In this document: positions 45,561 to 57,345 of the stretch, piece after piece
Layout: each line of letters begins with the position of its first letter
Position numbering within the stretch: the first letter of the stretch is position 1
DNA from: Bettongia penicillata ogilbyi
Taxonomy: Eukaryota > Chordata > Mammalia > Diprotodontia > Potoroidae
NCBI GenBank assembly: GCA_023548195.1
Contig: JAJHZJ010000008.1
Coordinates: 4,736,215 to 4,800,214, forward strand
DNA: 64,000 nt
Reading direction: 5' to 3'
Translations under genes and position numbers: made by a program
The notes under the pieces: model-generated
The model's database searches: none
What the model saw: only the letters and a program-made list of their open reading frames with translations
What the model was told of the DNA's origin: nothing

Positions 45561-46158
45561 AAAAGGTAAATAGGGAAAAACAGTGTTATTCAATATGGGA
45601 AAAACTGTTTACATCTCTATAAGAGATGATACTTGTTAATCTTGAGAATTTTATCTTTATTATGATATATAAAAGTGATACACATAGATAGAGGGAACAG
45701 ATATAAGGTAAATGATATGATGATAAAAATGTGATTTAAGGATGTGAAGGGACTATAACGGTGATGTGAAAAGGAGGAGGCAGAAAAAGGTAAATTACAT
45801 CACAGGAAGAGGCACAAAATATATATTACAGTAGAGGGAAAGAGGGGAGGGAGATGAGCATTGTTTGAGATTTACTCTCCTCTAATTTGGTTCAAGGAGG
45901 GAACAACAAACTCAGTTAAGCATAGAAATATAACTAGCTCTATAGGCAGTAGGAGGGGTAGGGGGAAAGAAAAGGGAGGGGAGGCTAAAAGGGAGGGAAG
46001 AACTAGTAAGGGAAAAGGGGAGTAAAAGGGAGGGGGGCTGAAAGAAGGGAGGGAAAACTGAGAGGCAGGGTTCAAAAATTAAATTTTTGTGGAGAGGAAA
46101 GGAGAAGGGAGAACTAATAGCATAAATGGGGGGAAAGGGGATGGAGGGAAAGACACAG
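45561..46158 (+). other. L1 inter-ORF spacer, polypurine
   Basis: About 600 bp separates ORF1 from ORF2, far longer than the tens of bases in human or mouse L1. 45830-46150 is almost all purines (repeated 'gggaggg' and 'gaaaagggaggg' modules). It aligns in patches with the 3' region of both HAL1 copies. Minus-strand frames of 67 and 96 codons over it are composition artefacts rich in Pro, Ser and Phe. Confidence 0.75.
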
Positions 46159-49100
46159 ATGCTAATAATAACTGTGAATGTGAATGGGGTGAACTCTCCC
46201 ATGAAATGGAGACAGATAACAGAATGGATTAAAAACCATAACCCAACAATATGTTGTTTACAAGAAGCACATTTGTAACAGGGTGATACAGGGTGAAGGT
46301 AAAAGGTTGGAGTAGAATATATTCTGCTTCAGCTGATGTAAAAATATCAGGAGTAGCAATCCTAATCTCAGACAAAGCAAAATCAGAAATCTAATCAAAA
46401 GAGATAAGGAAGGAAACTATATTCTGCTAAAAGGCACCATAGATAACGAAGCAATTTCATTACTAAACATGTATACTCCAAGTGGTATAGCATCCAAATT
46501 CTTAGAGAAGAGGTTGGGGGAGTTGCAGGAAGAAATAAACAGCAAAATTATACTAGTGGGGAACCTCAACCTCCCTGTCTTTGAACTTGATAAATCTAAC
46601 CCCAAAATAAACAAGAAAGAAGTTAGGGAGGTGAATAAAACTCTGAATAAAGTTGATATGATAGATCTCTGGAGAAAATTGAATGGGGATAGAAAAGAAC
46701 ATACCTTTTTCTCAGTGGTACATGGCACATGTACAAAAATTGACCATGTACTAGAGCATAAAAACCTCACAATCCAGTGCAGAAAGGCATAGTCAATGCA
46801 TCCTTCTCAGATCATAATGCCATAAAAATTATATGTAATCAAAGGCCTTGGATAGATAAACCAAAAATTAATGGTAATCTAATCCCAAAGAATGAGTGGG
46901 TTAAACAAGAAATCATAGAAACAATCCAGAACTTCATTCAAGAGAATGACAATGAGACAACCTATTGAATCTTATGGGATACTGCAAAAGCAGTTCTTAA
47001 GGGAAGTTTTATATCTTTAAATACCTACATGAATAAAATAGAGAAAGAGGAGACCAATGAATTGGGCATGCAGCTGAAAAAGCTAGAAAAAGAACAAATT
47101 GAAAATCCCCAAGAAAATACCAAACTAGAAATACTGAAAACCAAAAGAGAGATTAATAAAATTGAGATTAAGGAAAAAATTGAACTAATAAATAAAACTG
47201 AGCTGGTTTTATGAAAAAAAAAACAATAAAATTGGTTTTTTTATAAAATTGGTTTTGTCAATATAATTGACAAATCCTTGGACAATTTGATTTAAAAAAA
47301 AGAAAGAAGAAAACCAAATTACCAATATCAAAAATTAAAAAGGGTAAACTAACTTCCAGTGAGGAGGAAATTAAAACAAAAATGGAAATTACTTTGCCCA
47401 ACAGTATGCCCATAAATTAAACAATCTAAATGAGATGGATAATTATTTTAAAAAAATATAAATTGTCCAGATTAACAGAAGAGAAAGTTGAATGCTTAAA
47501 TAACCCCATTTCAGAAAAAGAAATTGAGCAAGCCATCAATGAACTCCCTAGGAAAATAAACTCCAGGGCCAGATGGATTTACAAGTGAATTCTATCAAAT
47601 ATTTAAAGAACAGTTAATTACAATATTAGACTATTTGGGAAAATTGGGGAAGAAGGAGTCCTCCCAAATTCTTTTTATGATACAAATATGGTTTTGATAC
47701 CTAAACCAGGAAGAGTCAAAACAGAAAGAAAATCATAGACCAATTTCTCTAATGAATATAGATGCAAAAATTTTAAGTAAGGATTTAGCAAAAAGAAAAC
47801 AGCAACTTATCATGAGAATAATACATTATGATCAGGTAGGATTTATACCAGGAATGCAGAGCTGGTTCAATATTAGGAGAACTATTAGCATTATTGATCA
47901 TATCAACAACAAACCTAACAGAAACCACATTATTATCTCAATAGATGCAGAAAAAGCTTTTAACAAAATACAACACCCATTCCTATTGAAAACACTAGAG
48001 AGCATAGAAATAAATGGAATTTTCCAAAATATAATAAGCAATATCTACCTAAAACTATCAACAAGCATTATATACAATGGAGATAAGCCAGATGCATTTC
48101 CAATAAGATCAGGGGTGAAACAATGATATCCATTATGTTAGTTGTAGCAATAAGAGAAGAAAAAAAATTGAAGGAATTAGAACAGGCAAAGAAGAAACTA
48201 AGTTATCACTCTTTGCTGATGATATGATTATATACTTAGAGAATCCCAGGGAATCAAGTAAGAAGCTACTTGAAATAGTAAACAACTTTGGCAAAGTTGC
48301 AGGTAACAAAATAAATCACATAAATCATCTAATTTCTACATATTATTAACAAAGCCCAACAGCAAGAGATAGAAAGAGAAATCCCATTTAAAGCTACAGT
48401 ACATACAGTGAAATATCTAGGAGTCTACCTGCCAAAACAAACCCAAGGACTATGTGAACACAACTACAAAACACATTTCACACCAATAAAGTCAGATCTA
48501 AGTAAGTAGAAAAACATCAGTTGTTCAGGGGTAGGCTGAGCCAATATAATAAATATGACAATTCTACCTAAATTAATTTACTTATTAAGTGCCATACCAA
48601 TAAAACTACCAGATAATTATTTTCTAGAGCTAGAAAAAAAAAACAATGTCAGAATTCATATGGAGGAACAAACGTCCAGAATATCAAGGAAACTAATGAA
48701 AAGAAATGCTAGGGAAGGTGGCCTAGTCCTACCAGATCTCAAATTGTATTATAAAGCATCAAATATCAAAACCACTTGGTAATGGCTAAGAAACAGAGGG
48801 GTAGACCAGTGGAATAGGTTAGGTACTCAACACACAGTAGTGAATGAATATAGAAATCTCTTGTTTGATAAACCCAAGGACTCCATCTTCTGGGATAAAA
48901 ACTCACTGTTTGACAAACATTGCTGAGAAAACTGGATTACAGTGTGGCAGAAACTGGGCACAAACCAATGCCTGACATCATACACAGGAATAAAGTCCAA
49001 ATGGCTGCATGTTCTATATATAAAGATTGACACTATAAATGAATTAGAGAAGCAAGGTATAGTGTATTTGTCAGATTTATGGAGAAGGGAAGAATTTTTG

Positions 49101-49800
49101 ACTAAACAAGAGATTGGAAACATTATGAAGTATGAAATGGATAATTTTGATTACATTAAATTGAAAAGTTTTTGCGCAAACAAAGCCAAGCATCCAAAAT
49201 TAGGAGGGAAGCAGAAAACTGGGAAAGAAGTTTTGGGACTAGTGTCTGCAACAAAGGCGTCATTTCTAAAATATATAGAGAAGTGAGTCAAATGTACAAG
49301 AATACAAGTCATTCCCCAATTGATAAATGGTGAAAGGATGTGAAGAGGTGGTTTTCAGAGTAAGAAATTAAAGCTAGCTATACTTATGTGAAAAAATGCT
49401 CTAAATCACTATTGATTAGAGGGATGCAAATCAAAGCAACTCTGAGGTACCACATCACACATATCAGATTGGCTAACATGACAAAACAGGAAGATGATAA
49501 ATGTTGGAGAAGATGTGGGAGAGTTGGAACACTAATTCATTGTTGGTGGAGCTGTGAGCTGATCCAACCATTCTGGAGAGCAATTTGGAACTATGCCCGA
49601 AGGGCTACAAAAATGTGCATACCCTTTGACCTAGCTATATTGCTTCTGGTACTCTATCCCAAAGAGATCATAGAAATGGAAAAGGGTTCCACATGCACAA
49701 AAAATATTTATAGCAACTCTCTTTGTGGTGGCCAAAAACTGGAAATCAAGGGGATACCCATCAATTGGGGAATGGCCAAACAAATTGTGGTGTATTAATG
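46159..49800 (+). pseudogene. L1 ORF2 pseudogene (endonuclease, reverse transcriptase, Cys-rich end)
   Basis: The endonuclease starts 'MLIITVNVNGVNSP' and keeps the QE of 'CCLQEAHL', then a stop. The block at 46469-46792 has 'GNLNLP' where a GDFN catalytic motif is expected, and 'SDHNAIK' follows at about 46807. The reverse transcriptase is recognisable at 47752-48126 ('[18 protein letters not shown]', '[12 protein letters not shown]'), with 'SLFADDMIIY' near 48203-48232. The post-RT region is at 48555-48782 and 48942-49286. The C-terminus at 49388-49798 keeps a Cys-rich 'CWRRCG...GTLIHCWWSC' element. Many stops and frameshifts; dead. Confidence 0.9.
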
Positions 49801-50351
49801 TAATGGAATACTATTGCGCCATAAGAAATGATGAACAGGAAGACTTCAGAGAGGTCTGGAAAGACTTATATAGTACTGATGCTGAGTGAAAGAAGGAGAA
49901 CCGGGAGAACTTTGTGCACAGCAACAACCACAGTGTAGGAGGAATTTTTCTGGTAGACTTAGAACTTCATTGCAATGCAAAGACTTAAAAAAATTCCCAG
50001 TGGACTCTTAAGGCAAAATACGTTCCTTATCCATAGAAAGAACTTTGGAACTGGATTGCAGAAAGAAGCAGACCATGTTTTTTTGTATTATGTTTTGTTT
50101 TGCTTTCTTTTATGTTTTGCCCCATTCATTTTAATTTTTCTATGCAACGTGACTAAGGTGAAAATATATTTAATACGAATGCATAGGTAGAACCTATATA
50201 AGATTTTATGCCATCTTAGGGAGGGAGTGGGGAGGGAGGGGGAAAGAGGGAGAGGGAGGAGAAATTTATTTAAGATATTATATGAATGTGATTGTAGAAC
50301 ACTAAAAACAAATAAAATAATTTAATACTTTTTTTAAAAATCATTCACTTT

Positions 50352-50420
50352 GGGGGGAGGAGCCAAGATGGCGGAGTAGAAAGACTCACATATGCGAGCT
50401 CCATACCCACAGTCCATAAA
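50352..50420 (+). promoter_or_regulatory. HAL1 5' end with YY1-type site
   Basis: AAGATGGCGGAG at about 50366-50377 matches the YY1 core AAGATGG. Human L1 carries a YY1 site near its own 5' end that positions transcription initiation, so the same role is likely. Unit 2 starts downstream of this motif and therefore lacks it. Confidence 0.6.
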
Positions 50421-51007
50421 TTTCCTGTAAAAAGAACTCCCCACAAATTCTGGGGCAGTGCAAGCCATGCAGAAACACAGTGGAGGAGATTTCCGTTCCA
50501 GAGAGACCTGGAAAACCCACCCCAAAGGTCTGTCGTGCACTGGACAGCCCTGCGCTGCCCTGGTCGCACTGCCTGAGAGGAGCAGATCCGAGCAGGCTTC
50601 AGGGATAGAATCTCTGGTGGCTGCGAAGGTCCTTCCACCCACAGGCGCGACAGGTCAGTGAGAGAGACTTCTGGGCTGCCTAGAGGGCAGTGGGGGTCTC
50701 GGTGACTTGGGCCCCCTTAGGAGGCAGCGGCAGAGGCAGTGGCAGCCCGGGACTCCCGGAGCAGACAGGACCTCAGGTCCATTACTGAAGGTCTCTGCAT
50801 AAACCCCCTGAGGGAACTGAGCCTGGGAGGTTGCCCTGCCCCCACCTGAGCACCACAACTTAAGATCACATTGAATAGCAGCCATGCCCACCACTGAAAT
50901 CCCTGAGGCTGGGGAGCAGCATTTGAATCTCAGACCCTAAGCACTAGCTGGGGGGATCCAGGTGGGGGTGGAGAGGAATCTCAGAAGTAAAGTAACTGGC
51001 TGGGAAA

Positions 51008-51350
51008 ATGCCCAGAAAAGGGGAAAAAAGTAAAACCATAGAAGGTTATTTTCTTGGGGAACAGATGTTTCCACCTTTCCTTTCTGATAAGGAAGTACAA
51101 TGCTTACCATCAGGGAAAGACATAGAAGTCAAGGCCTCTGTATCCCAAATATCCGAAATAGATATCCAATGGGCTCAGGCCATGGAAGAGCTCAAAAAGG
51201 ATTTTGAAAATCAAGTTAGACAGGTGGAGGAAAAACTGGGAAGATAAATGAGAGAGATGCAAGAAAAGCATGAAAAACAGTCAATACCTTGGTAAAGGAG
51301 ACCCAAAAAAATGCTGAAGAAAATAACACCTTGAAAAATAGACTCACTCG
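51008..51350 (+). pseudogene. Truncated HAL1 ORF1, unit 1
   Basis: Starts MPRKGEKSKTIEGYF and reads 79 codons to a TAA at 51245, where the copy at 37458 has GAA. Small losses further on shift the frame. ORF1-like sequence continues to about 51349 and is cut in the coiled coil at the junction with the unit 2 5' UTR. It can encode no RNA-binding domain. Confidence 0.85.
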
Positions 51351-52079
51351 GGAGTAGAAAGACTCACATATGCTAGCTCCGAACCCACAGCCCATATATT
51401 TCCTGCAAGAAGAACTCCCCACAAATTCTGGATCACTGCAAGGTGCACAGAAACACAGTGGAAAAGATTTCTGTTCCAGAGAGCCCTGGAGAGCCGTCGC
51501 CAGGGGCCCATCATGCTCCAGAAAGCGGAGCCTACCCCTGTGCTTCCCTGGCCACGTGGCCCCAGAGGAGCAGATACAAGAAGGCTTCAAGGACGGAACC
51601 TCCGGCAGCCCGAAGGTCCCTCCACCCACAAATGCTACAGGTCAGTGAGAGAGACGTCTGGGCTGGCCAAGAGGGGAGCGGGGTGTCTCCGTGACTCAGG
51701 CCCCCTCGGGAGGCAGCGGCAGAGGGAGCGGCAGAGCAGTGGCAGAGGCAGCAGGGGTGGCCCAGGACTCCCCGAGCAGCAGGCAGAAGTTCAGGGCCAT
51801 TACCAAAGGTCTCTGCATAACCCCCGAGGGAACTGAGCCTGGGAGGCAGCTCTGCCCCCACCCACCCCATTACTGAAGGTCTCTGCATAAAGCCCCTGAG
51901 GGAACTGAGCCTGGCAAGCGGCCCTGCCCCCACCCCAGCACCAGAACATAAGCTCACATTGAGTAGCAGCCGTGCCTGCCGCAGAAAGCCCATTTGAATC
52001 TCAGACCCCAAGCACTAGCTGGGCGGATCTAGGCGGGGGTGGAGAGGAACCTCAGAAGTCAAGTTAACTGGCTGGGAAA
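51351..52079 (+). repeat. Second HAL1 5' UTR inside the dimer, two monomers
   Basis: Begins 'ggagtagaaagactcacat' and parallels 50373-51007 through 'ctgcaagaagaactcccc'. It contains two 70-80-bp monomers ('aaggtctctgcataa' at about 51808 and 51879), against one in unit 1. Frames of 92-159 codons on both strands come from GC-rich composition. Confidence 0.8.
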
Positions 52080-53192
52080 ATACCCAGAAAAAGGAAGACA
52101 AATCAGACCATAGAGAGCTACTTTGATGGGGTAAAGATGTTCCTGCCTTTCAATTCTGATGATGAGGAACTATTCTTACCATCAGGGAAAGACGTGGAGG
52201 TTGGGGCCTCTGCATCCCAGACATCCCAGGTGGATGTCCGGTGGGCTCAGGCCATGGAAGAGCTCAAAAAAGACTTTGAAAATCAAGTTAGACAGGTGGA
52301 GGAAAAACTGGGAAGAGAAATGAGAGAGATGCAAGAAAAGCATGAAAAATGGGTCAATACCTTGCTAAAGGAGATCCAAAAAAGTGCTGAAGAAAATAAC
52401 GCCTTCAAAAATAGGCTCACTCAACTGGCAAAAGAGGTTCAAAAAGCCAATGAGGAGAAGAATGCTTTCAAAAGCAGAATTAGCCAAATGGAAAAAGAGG
52501 TTCAAAAGCTCACTGAAGATAATAGTTCTCTCAAAATTAGAATGGAACAGATGGAGTCTAATGACTTTCTGAGAAACCAAGAAATCACAAAACAAAACCA
52601 AAAGAATGAAAAAATGGAAGAGAATGTGAAATATCTCATGGGAAAAACAACTGACCTGGAAAATAGATCCAGGAAAGACAATTTAAAAATCATGGGACTA
52701 CCTGAAAGTCATGATCAAAAAAAGAGTCTACACATCATCTTCCATGAAATTATCGAGGAAAACTGCCCTGACATTATACAACCAGAGGGTAAAATAAGTA
52801 TTGAAAGAATCCATCGATTACCACCTGAAAGAGATCCAAAAAGAGAAACTCCTAGGAACATTGTGGCCAAATTCCAGAATTCCCAGATCAAGGAGAAAAT
52901 ATTGCAAGCAGCTAAAAAGAAACAATTCCAGTATTGTGGAAATACAATCAGGATAACTCAAGATCTAGCAGCTTCTACATTAAGGGATTGAAGGGCGTGG
53001 AATAGGATATTCCAGAAGTCAAAGGAACTAGGACTCAAACCAAGAATCACCTACCCAGCAAAACTGAGTATAATACTTCAGGGGAAAATATGGTCTTTCA
53101 ATGAAACAGGGGACTTTCAAGCATTCTTGATGAAAAGACCAGAGCTGAAAAGAAAACTTGACTTTCAAACACAAGAATGGGAAGAAGCATGA
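52080..53192 (+). pseudogene. HAL1 ORF1, unit 2, broken
   Basis: Homologous to the open ORF at 37458-38564 along its length, but the start codon is ATA at 52080 and an in-frame TGA at 52989 replaces CGA (a CpG-type change). The next ATG (52137) leaves 284 codons covering the coiled coil, the RRM and part of the C-terminal domain. The native stop has become TGG, so the old frame runs on to 53192. Between 'NDFLRNQ' and the stop I count roughly nine amino-acid differences from the 37-kb copy, so the two are close relatives. Confidence 0.88.
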
Positions 53193-54211
53193 AAAAGTAA
53201 ACAGTAAAGAGAAGTCATAAGGGACTTACCAAAGTTGAACTGTTTACATTCCTACATGGAAAGACAATATTTGTAACTCTTAAAACTTTTCAGTATCTGG
53301 GTAGTTGGTGGGACCACACACACACAGACACACACGCATACACACATGTACACACGTGCATGCACACACACATACACACATGCATGCACATACAGAGACA
53401 GAGAGCACACAGTGAATTGAATAGGATGGGATCATATCTTAAAAGAAGGTAAATGGTGAGAGAGAAATGTAGTGGGAGGAGAGAGGGTGAAATGGAATGG
53501 GGTAAATTATCTCTCATTCAAGAGGCAAGCAGGAGATATTTTAGTGGAGAGAAAAAGAGGAGAGCTGAGAAAAAAACATGAAGTTTACTCTCAGCACATT
53601 CGACTAAAGGAAGGAATAAAATGCACACTCATTTTGGTATGAAAACCTATCTTACAATACAGGAAAGTGGGGGAGAAGGAGATAAGCGGGGGGGGGAATG
53701 ATGGAAGGGAGGGCAATGGAAGGAGGGAGCAATTTGAAGTCAACACTCGGGGAGGGACAGGATCAAAAGACAGAATAGAAACAATGGGGGGCAGGATAGC
53801 ATGGAGGGAAATACAGTTAGTCTTACACAACACGACTATTACCGAAGTCATTTGCAAAACTACACAGATATGGCCTATATTGAATTGCCTGCCTTCCCAA
53901 AGGGAATGGGTGGAGAGGGAGAGAATTTGGTACTCAAAGTTTTAGGAACAAGTGTTTAGTATTGTTGTTGCTACCAGGAAATAAGAAATACACTTAAGGG
54001 GGAATAGAACATCATCTGGCCCTACAGGACAAAAGAGAAGATGGGGACAAGAGAAGGGAGGGATGATAGAAGAGAGGGCAGATTGGTGATAGGGAAAATT
54101 AGAATGCTTGGTGTATTGGGATGGGGGAAGGGAAGAAATGGGGAGAATATTTGGAACCCAAAATTTTGTGAAAATGAATGTAAAAAGTTAAATAAATAAA
54201 TTTATATTAAA
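53193..54211 (+). other. HAL1 3' region of the dimer
   Basis: Same layout as 38565-39660: a (CA)n-rich block at 53318-53400, purine-rich sequence with G runs near 53688, and an AAATAAAT end. The final tail is short (about 30 bp) compared with the long (AAAT)n of the first HAL1. Confidence 0.85.
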
Positions 54212-54269
54212 AAAAATCATTCACTTTATAATTTTTGGCATTCAATACTGATTGCATTTCAAGACCAAT

Positions 54270-54520
54270 ATACAGTACTTACACTTACATTTATATAGTG
54301 CTTACCGTGTCTTAGGCACTACACTAAACTGTTTAAAATTATTATGTCATTTGATCATCACAATAACCCTGAAATGTGGGTGTTATCATTAATCTTTTGT
54401 AGATTAGTGAACTGTGGTAATCATATGAGAAGTAACTTGTTTAATGTTATGCAACTAATACAATTCTGAGATGAGATCTTAACTCATTTTCCTGATTCCT
54501 GCATATTGCCTTACTACCAA
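54270..54520 (-). mobile_element. MIR-like SINE, minus strand
   Basis: 'acatttatatagtgcttacc', 'catttgatcatcacaataac' and a degraded reverse core and head. Confidence 0.7.
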
Positions 54521-56624
54521 ATAGCAAATGTATTTTGCATTAAGTTCTAATTATCACCATTATCCTAATAGGAAAACACATCTCATTGTAAATGAGATCA
54601 CATTATAATTAAGTTTCATGACAACCTTCACCCAAATCAGATCTAAATTTCAATCACAAATGGTAACGTTCACAATTGCTATTTTCCCATGGATTGTTCC
54701 CAAGGACCAACACTTCAAAATTCAGAGCCCACTGGTTTCAGTTAGTTCACTTTCAAAAATTCCTGATGACCCTCCCACCTCACCATAAACCTTTTTGGTT
54801 CCTTTAAAATCACCCAGTGAGCCAAATCAATTCTTTTGTGTTCTAACCAACCCCTCTCAGATACCTTTAAAAGGGTAGATAAAGTGTACATCTCACCTAC
54901 TATTTTCAGTTTTAAACCCTAGAGAAAGTCTGAGAGGGGCTCCAAGTGGCAGTCTCAAATTCCCATCCCCTCCTTTGGAATCAACAGGTTCTAAGGATTG
55001 GGATACACCCTGCACTGGTCCTTCAAAGACAGAGGTTTTATATGCTACACTCAAATAATTTCATGTTGCAAATTTATTTCTGTGATTTCGGTAAATGTCA
55101 TAATTTCATAGAATACTGTTTGTCTGAAATTGCTAACAAGCAGCCTCTAAAAGGTTTCTCATTTCCTTCTTAGTTCAGTAAGATAAACGTTAAGAAAACA
55201 CCTCAAGTCTCTTTCCAAAACCTTTTACTTCACCTTACTCTCCAGTTATATAGTCAGTGTAAAGGGATTCCACCCTTTTTTAAAAATATCCCACCCATTC
55301 TTCTCTTATCTCTCCTTGCTTAAACCTTCTCTTGAAGCTTTGTGCATATACACATATATGTATATACATATATAAATATACATGTATACATACATGTAGG
55401 TAGATATGTATGAATGTGTATATCATCCTACAGGAAGGGGAGAGAGGTGTGCACTGTGTACATTCAATCTTAATCCTAGCTGTAAACCTCCAAAAATCCA
55501 TGAAGATGTTTTAGCAGTTACAAAAATATTTAAATCATAATCTGAAAAATTTTAGTAAAGATAATATCGTTCTATTACAATTTTTAGTCTATAGTTTATA
55601 ATGCCATAAATTTCTACAAACAAGGAAGAAGATTTCCATGCTTTTCTTGTCTGTATTTATTTCTGCAATCTCCAGCCTAACTAGGGTTATGAAAGCGGGA
55701 AGAAAGAATTTCACAGTTTTCCCTCCTCATTTCCCACTGAAAATCTAATCAATCAAAAGGCAGTAAAAGTGCCAGCTTAATACTATTAACAGCTAGGAGA
55801 ACTGTTTGAGATCCCAATCTTTTTCACTCTCTAACCTCCCCTTCTGTGCTGTCTCACCACAGTTTTTTTATGGGTGACAAAAGTGCTTACCTCCAAAATT
55901 CTCCAAGGAAGAAAGACCTTGTTAAAGAACTTTTGAAATGGAAGCCCTATCCAGCTCACCTCACTGCCTCCATCACTCCCTTCCTGGGGCCCAATGAAAT
56001 CTCTACTTCCTTCTCTGAATGTTTTCTATAAAAGTAGTTTCTTAAGAATACTATGGTCTTTGCTTTTTAAACTGGTTTTTAATCTACGCAGCTAACAATA
56101 ATCACAGGTCTCATATTTATCTGGTCAAATTTGTTTCCCACAATTATGAACTTCAATTATCAAGTCCAGTTCATGCTGGACAGCTCATGCTTGAACAGGC
56201 AGTCTTTTCCTTTGCCCAAGCTCTTAATAGCTTGCGTAAGCAGAAATGAACAGGAGACTTTATTCTGTGGGGATCCTGTCTTGGTACTACTACCTTCTTG
56301 ACTTTTCCGTTCTTGGACAACTTAGTACAGGGTAAGGACCCATTCTCACTGTGCCTTTTCTTATGCATTCAGCTTATTTGTGCACAAATAAGAAGATAAT
56401 GATTTTGAGTATGGGACTTATTTTCTTATCCTTTCAGAGTCTTGAGAGTTTTTCTCTAGTTACTTCATGGCTGGTCAGCCACGAGGAGAATCCACTCAGA
56501 CGCGATCAGACAAAGACTTGAGTGTAGGCTGCAAGTCAGAATAGGCTCTCTCAGTGATGTTCACACAAGCAAAGGGCTTCCAAACTCCTGCCTGACCCAT
56601 CAGATGTGTTGAAAGAAAATCTAG
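54521..56624. other. No gene seen; short AT/AC simple repeat
   Basis: Unassigned AT-leaning DNA. About 55340-55420 is a TATAC/ATGTA simple repeat. Frames of 61-75 codons show no domains. Confidence 0.5.
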
Positions 56625-56975
56625 GTTAGGGTCTTACCCTGACCAATTAAGGCAAACTCAGGAAGTAAAGCAAGGAATTTATTAACACACCAAGGCAGCA
56701 CACATTGGTGGAGTAGCCAGGATTCAATCTGGGGCTCCTTTTTATAGGAAGGAGTAATCAGTTTTCATATAACAGAAAGACAATCTTGATTGGTTTATGT
56801 TCCAAATGAGGAGATGAGACTAGGGTCACCTCAGCTTCTCCCTCATTACAGTATCATGGGGAGATGGCACCTGCCACCACCATCTCATACTGGCACATAC
56901 TCAAAAGTTTTTTAATGAGGTTTTCAAAAAGGACTCAGCCAGACTGACTACAAAAATAGCTGACTTCCCATAGCA
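56625..56975 (-). mobile_element. Putative solo LTR, minus strand
   Basis: Its right part matches the repeat at 40190-40490. The left part has 'aaggaatttattaacacacc', whose reverse carries AATAAA near an LTR end. 'acctcagcttctccctcatt' lies between. No internal viral genes adjoin it. It is more complete than the 40-kb copy. Confidence 0.5.
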
Positions 56976-57311
56976 CTTTTACAAAAATTGACCCTTTGCT
57001 TGGGCATATCAAACATAAATATGGAAAGGCAGAAATATTAAAGAAATAGTTGACATTCTTTACAGATTACAACATAAAAATTATAATCACTGAGGGAAAG
57101 GGAAAGAAAGTATTTTGACTTAGAGACTAACACTGCTATCCTGAAGAATAAATGATTGAAAAACATCATTGAAATGATAAATAATTATATGAAGGAAATG
57201 ATAACAATAACACATGTCAAAGTTTATTTGGCTGGAGTCAAAACAGTTCTTAGGCAGAAAATCATTCTTAGATAAATAATTTTTAAAATTAAAATAAACC
57301 TATTGCAATGA

Positions 57312-57345
<34 letters not shown>

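Larger units (their letters stand above)
43852..50335 (+). mobile_element. Long L1 retrotransposon, both ORFs broken
   Basis: Order: 5' UTR (to 44509), ORF1 remnant (44510-45560), a purine-rich inter-ORF spacer of about 600 bp, ORF2 remnant (46159-49800), 3' UTR, and A-rich tail. The possible target duplication AAAAATCATT occurs at 43841-43850 and 50336-50345; this is only 10 bp in AT-rich DNA, so the left edge is uncertain and could be nearer 43960. The next HAL1 inserted exactly at the right edge. Confidence 0.8.
50336..54227 (+). mobile_element. Dimeric HAL1 retrotransposon flanked by one 16-bp target duplication
   Basis: AAAAATCATTCACTTT occurs at 50336-50351 and, unchanged, at 54212-54227. 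Between them lie unit 1 (50352-51350) and unit 2 (51351-54211) in the same orientation. Unit 1 has a complete 5' end ('ggggggaggagccaagatgg') and the first ~110 codons of ORF1, then passes directly into the unit 2 5' UTR at 'ggagtagaaagactcacat', lacking only about the first 21 bases. Unit 2 continues through ORF1 to the 3' end. The perfect target duplication implies one recent integration of an already dimeric template. Confidence 0.88.

Noticed and set aside
45830..46202. Minus-strand Pro/Ser/Phe-rich frames in the L1 spacer
   Set aside because: They are the complement of a polypurine tract, a composition effect.
50352..51350. Unit 1 of the dimer as an independent, older HAL1 insertion
   Set aside because: No 3' end, tail or separate target duplication occurs at 51350, and the outer target duplication encloses both units.
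40190..56975. The two LTR-like repeats as ends of one provirus
   Set aside because: They are diverged and incomplete, and the DNA between them is L1, HAL1 and unassigned sequence with no retroviral genes.
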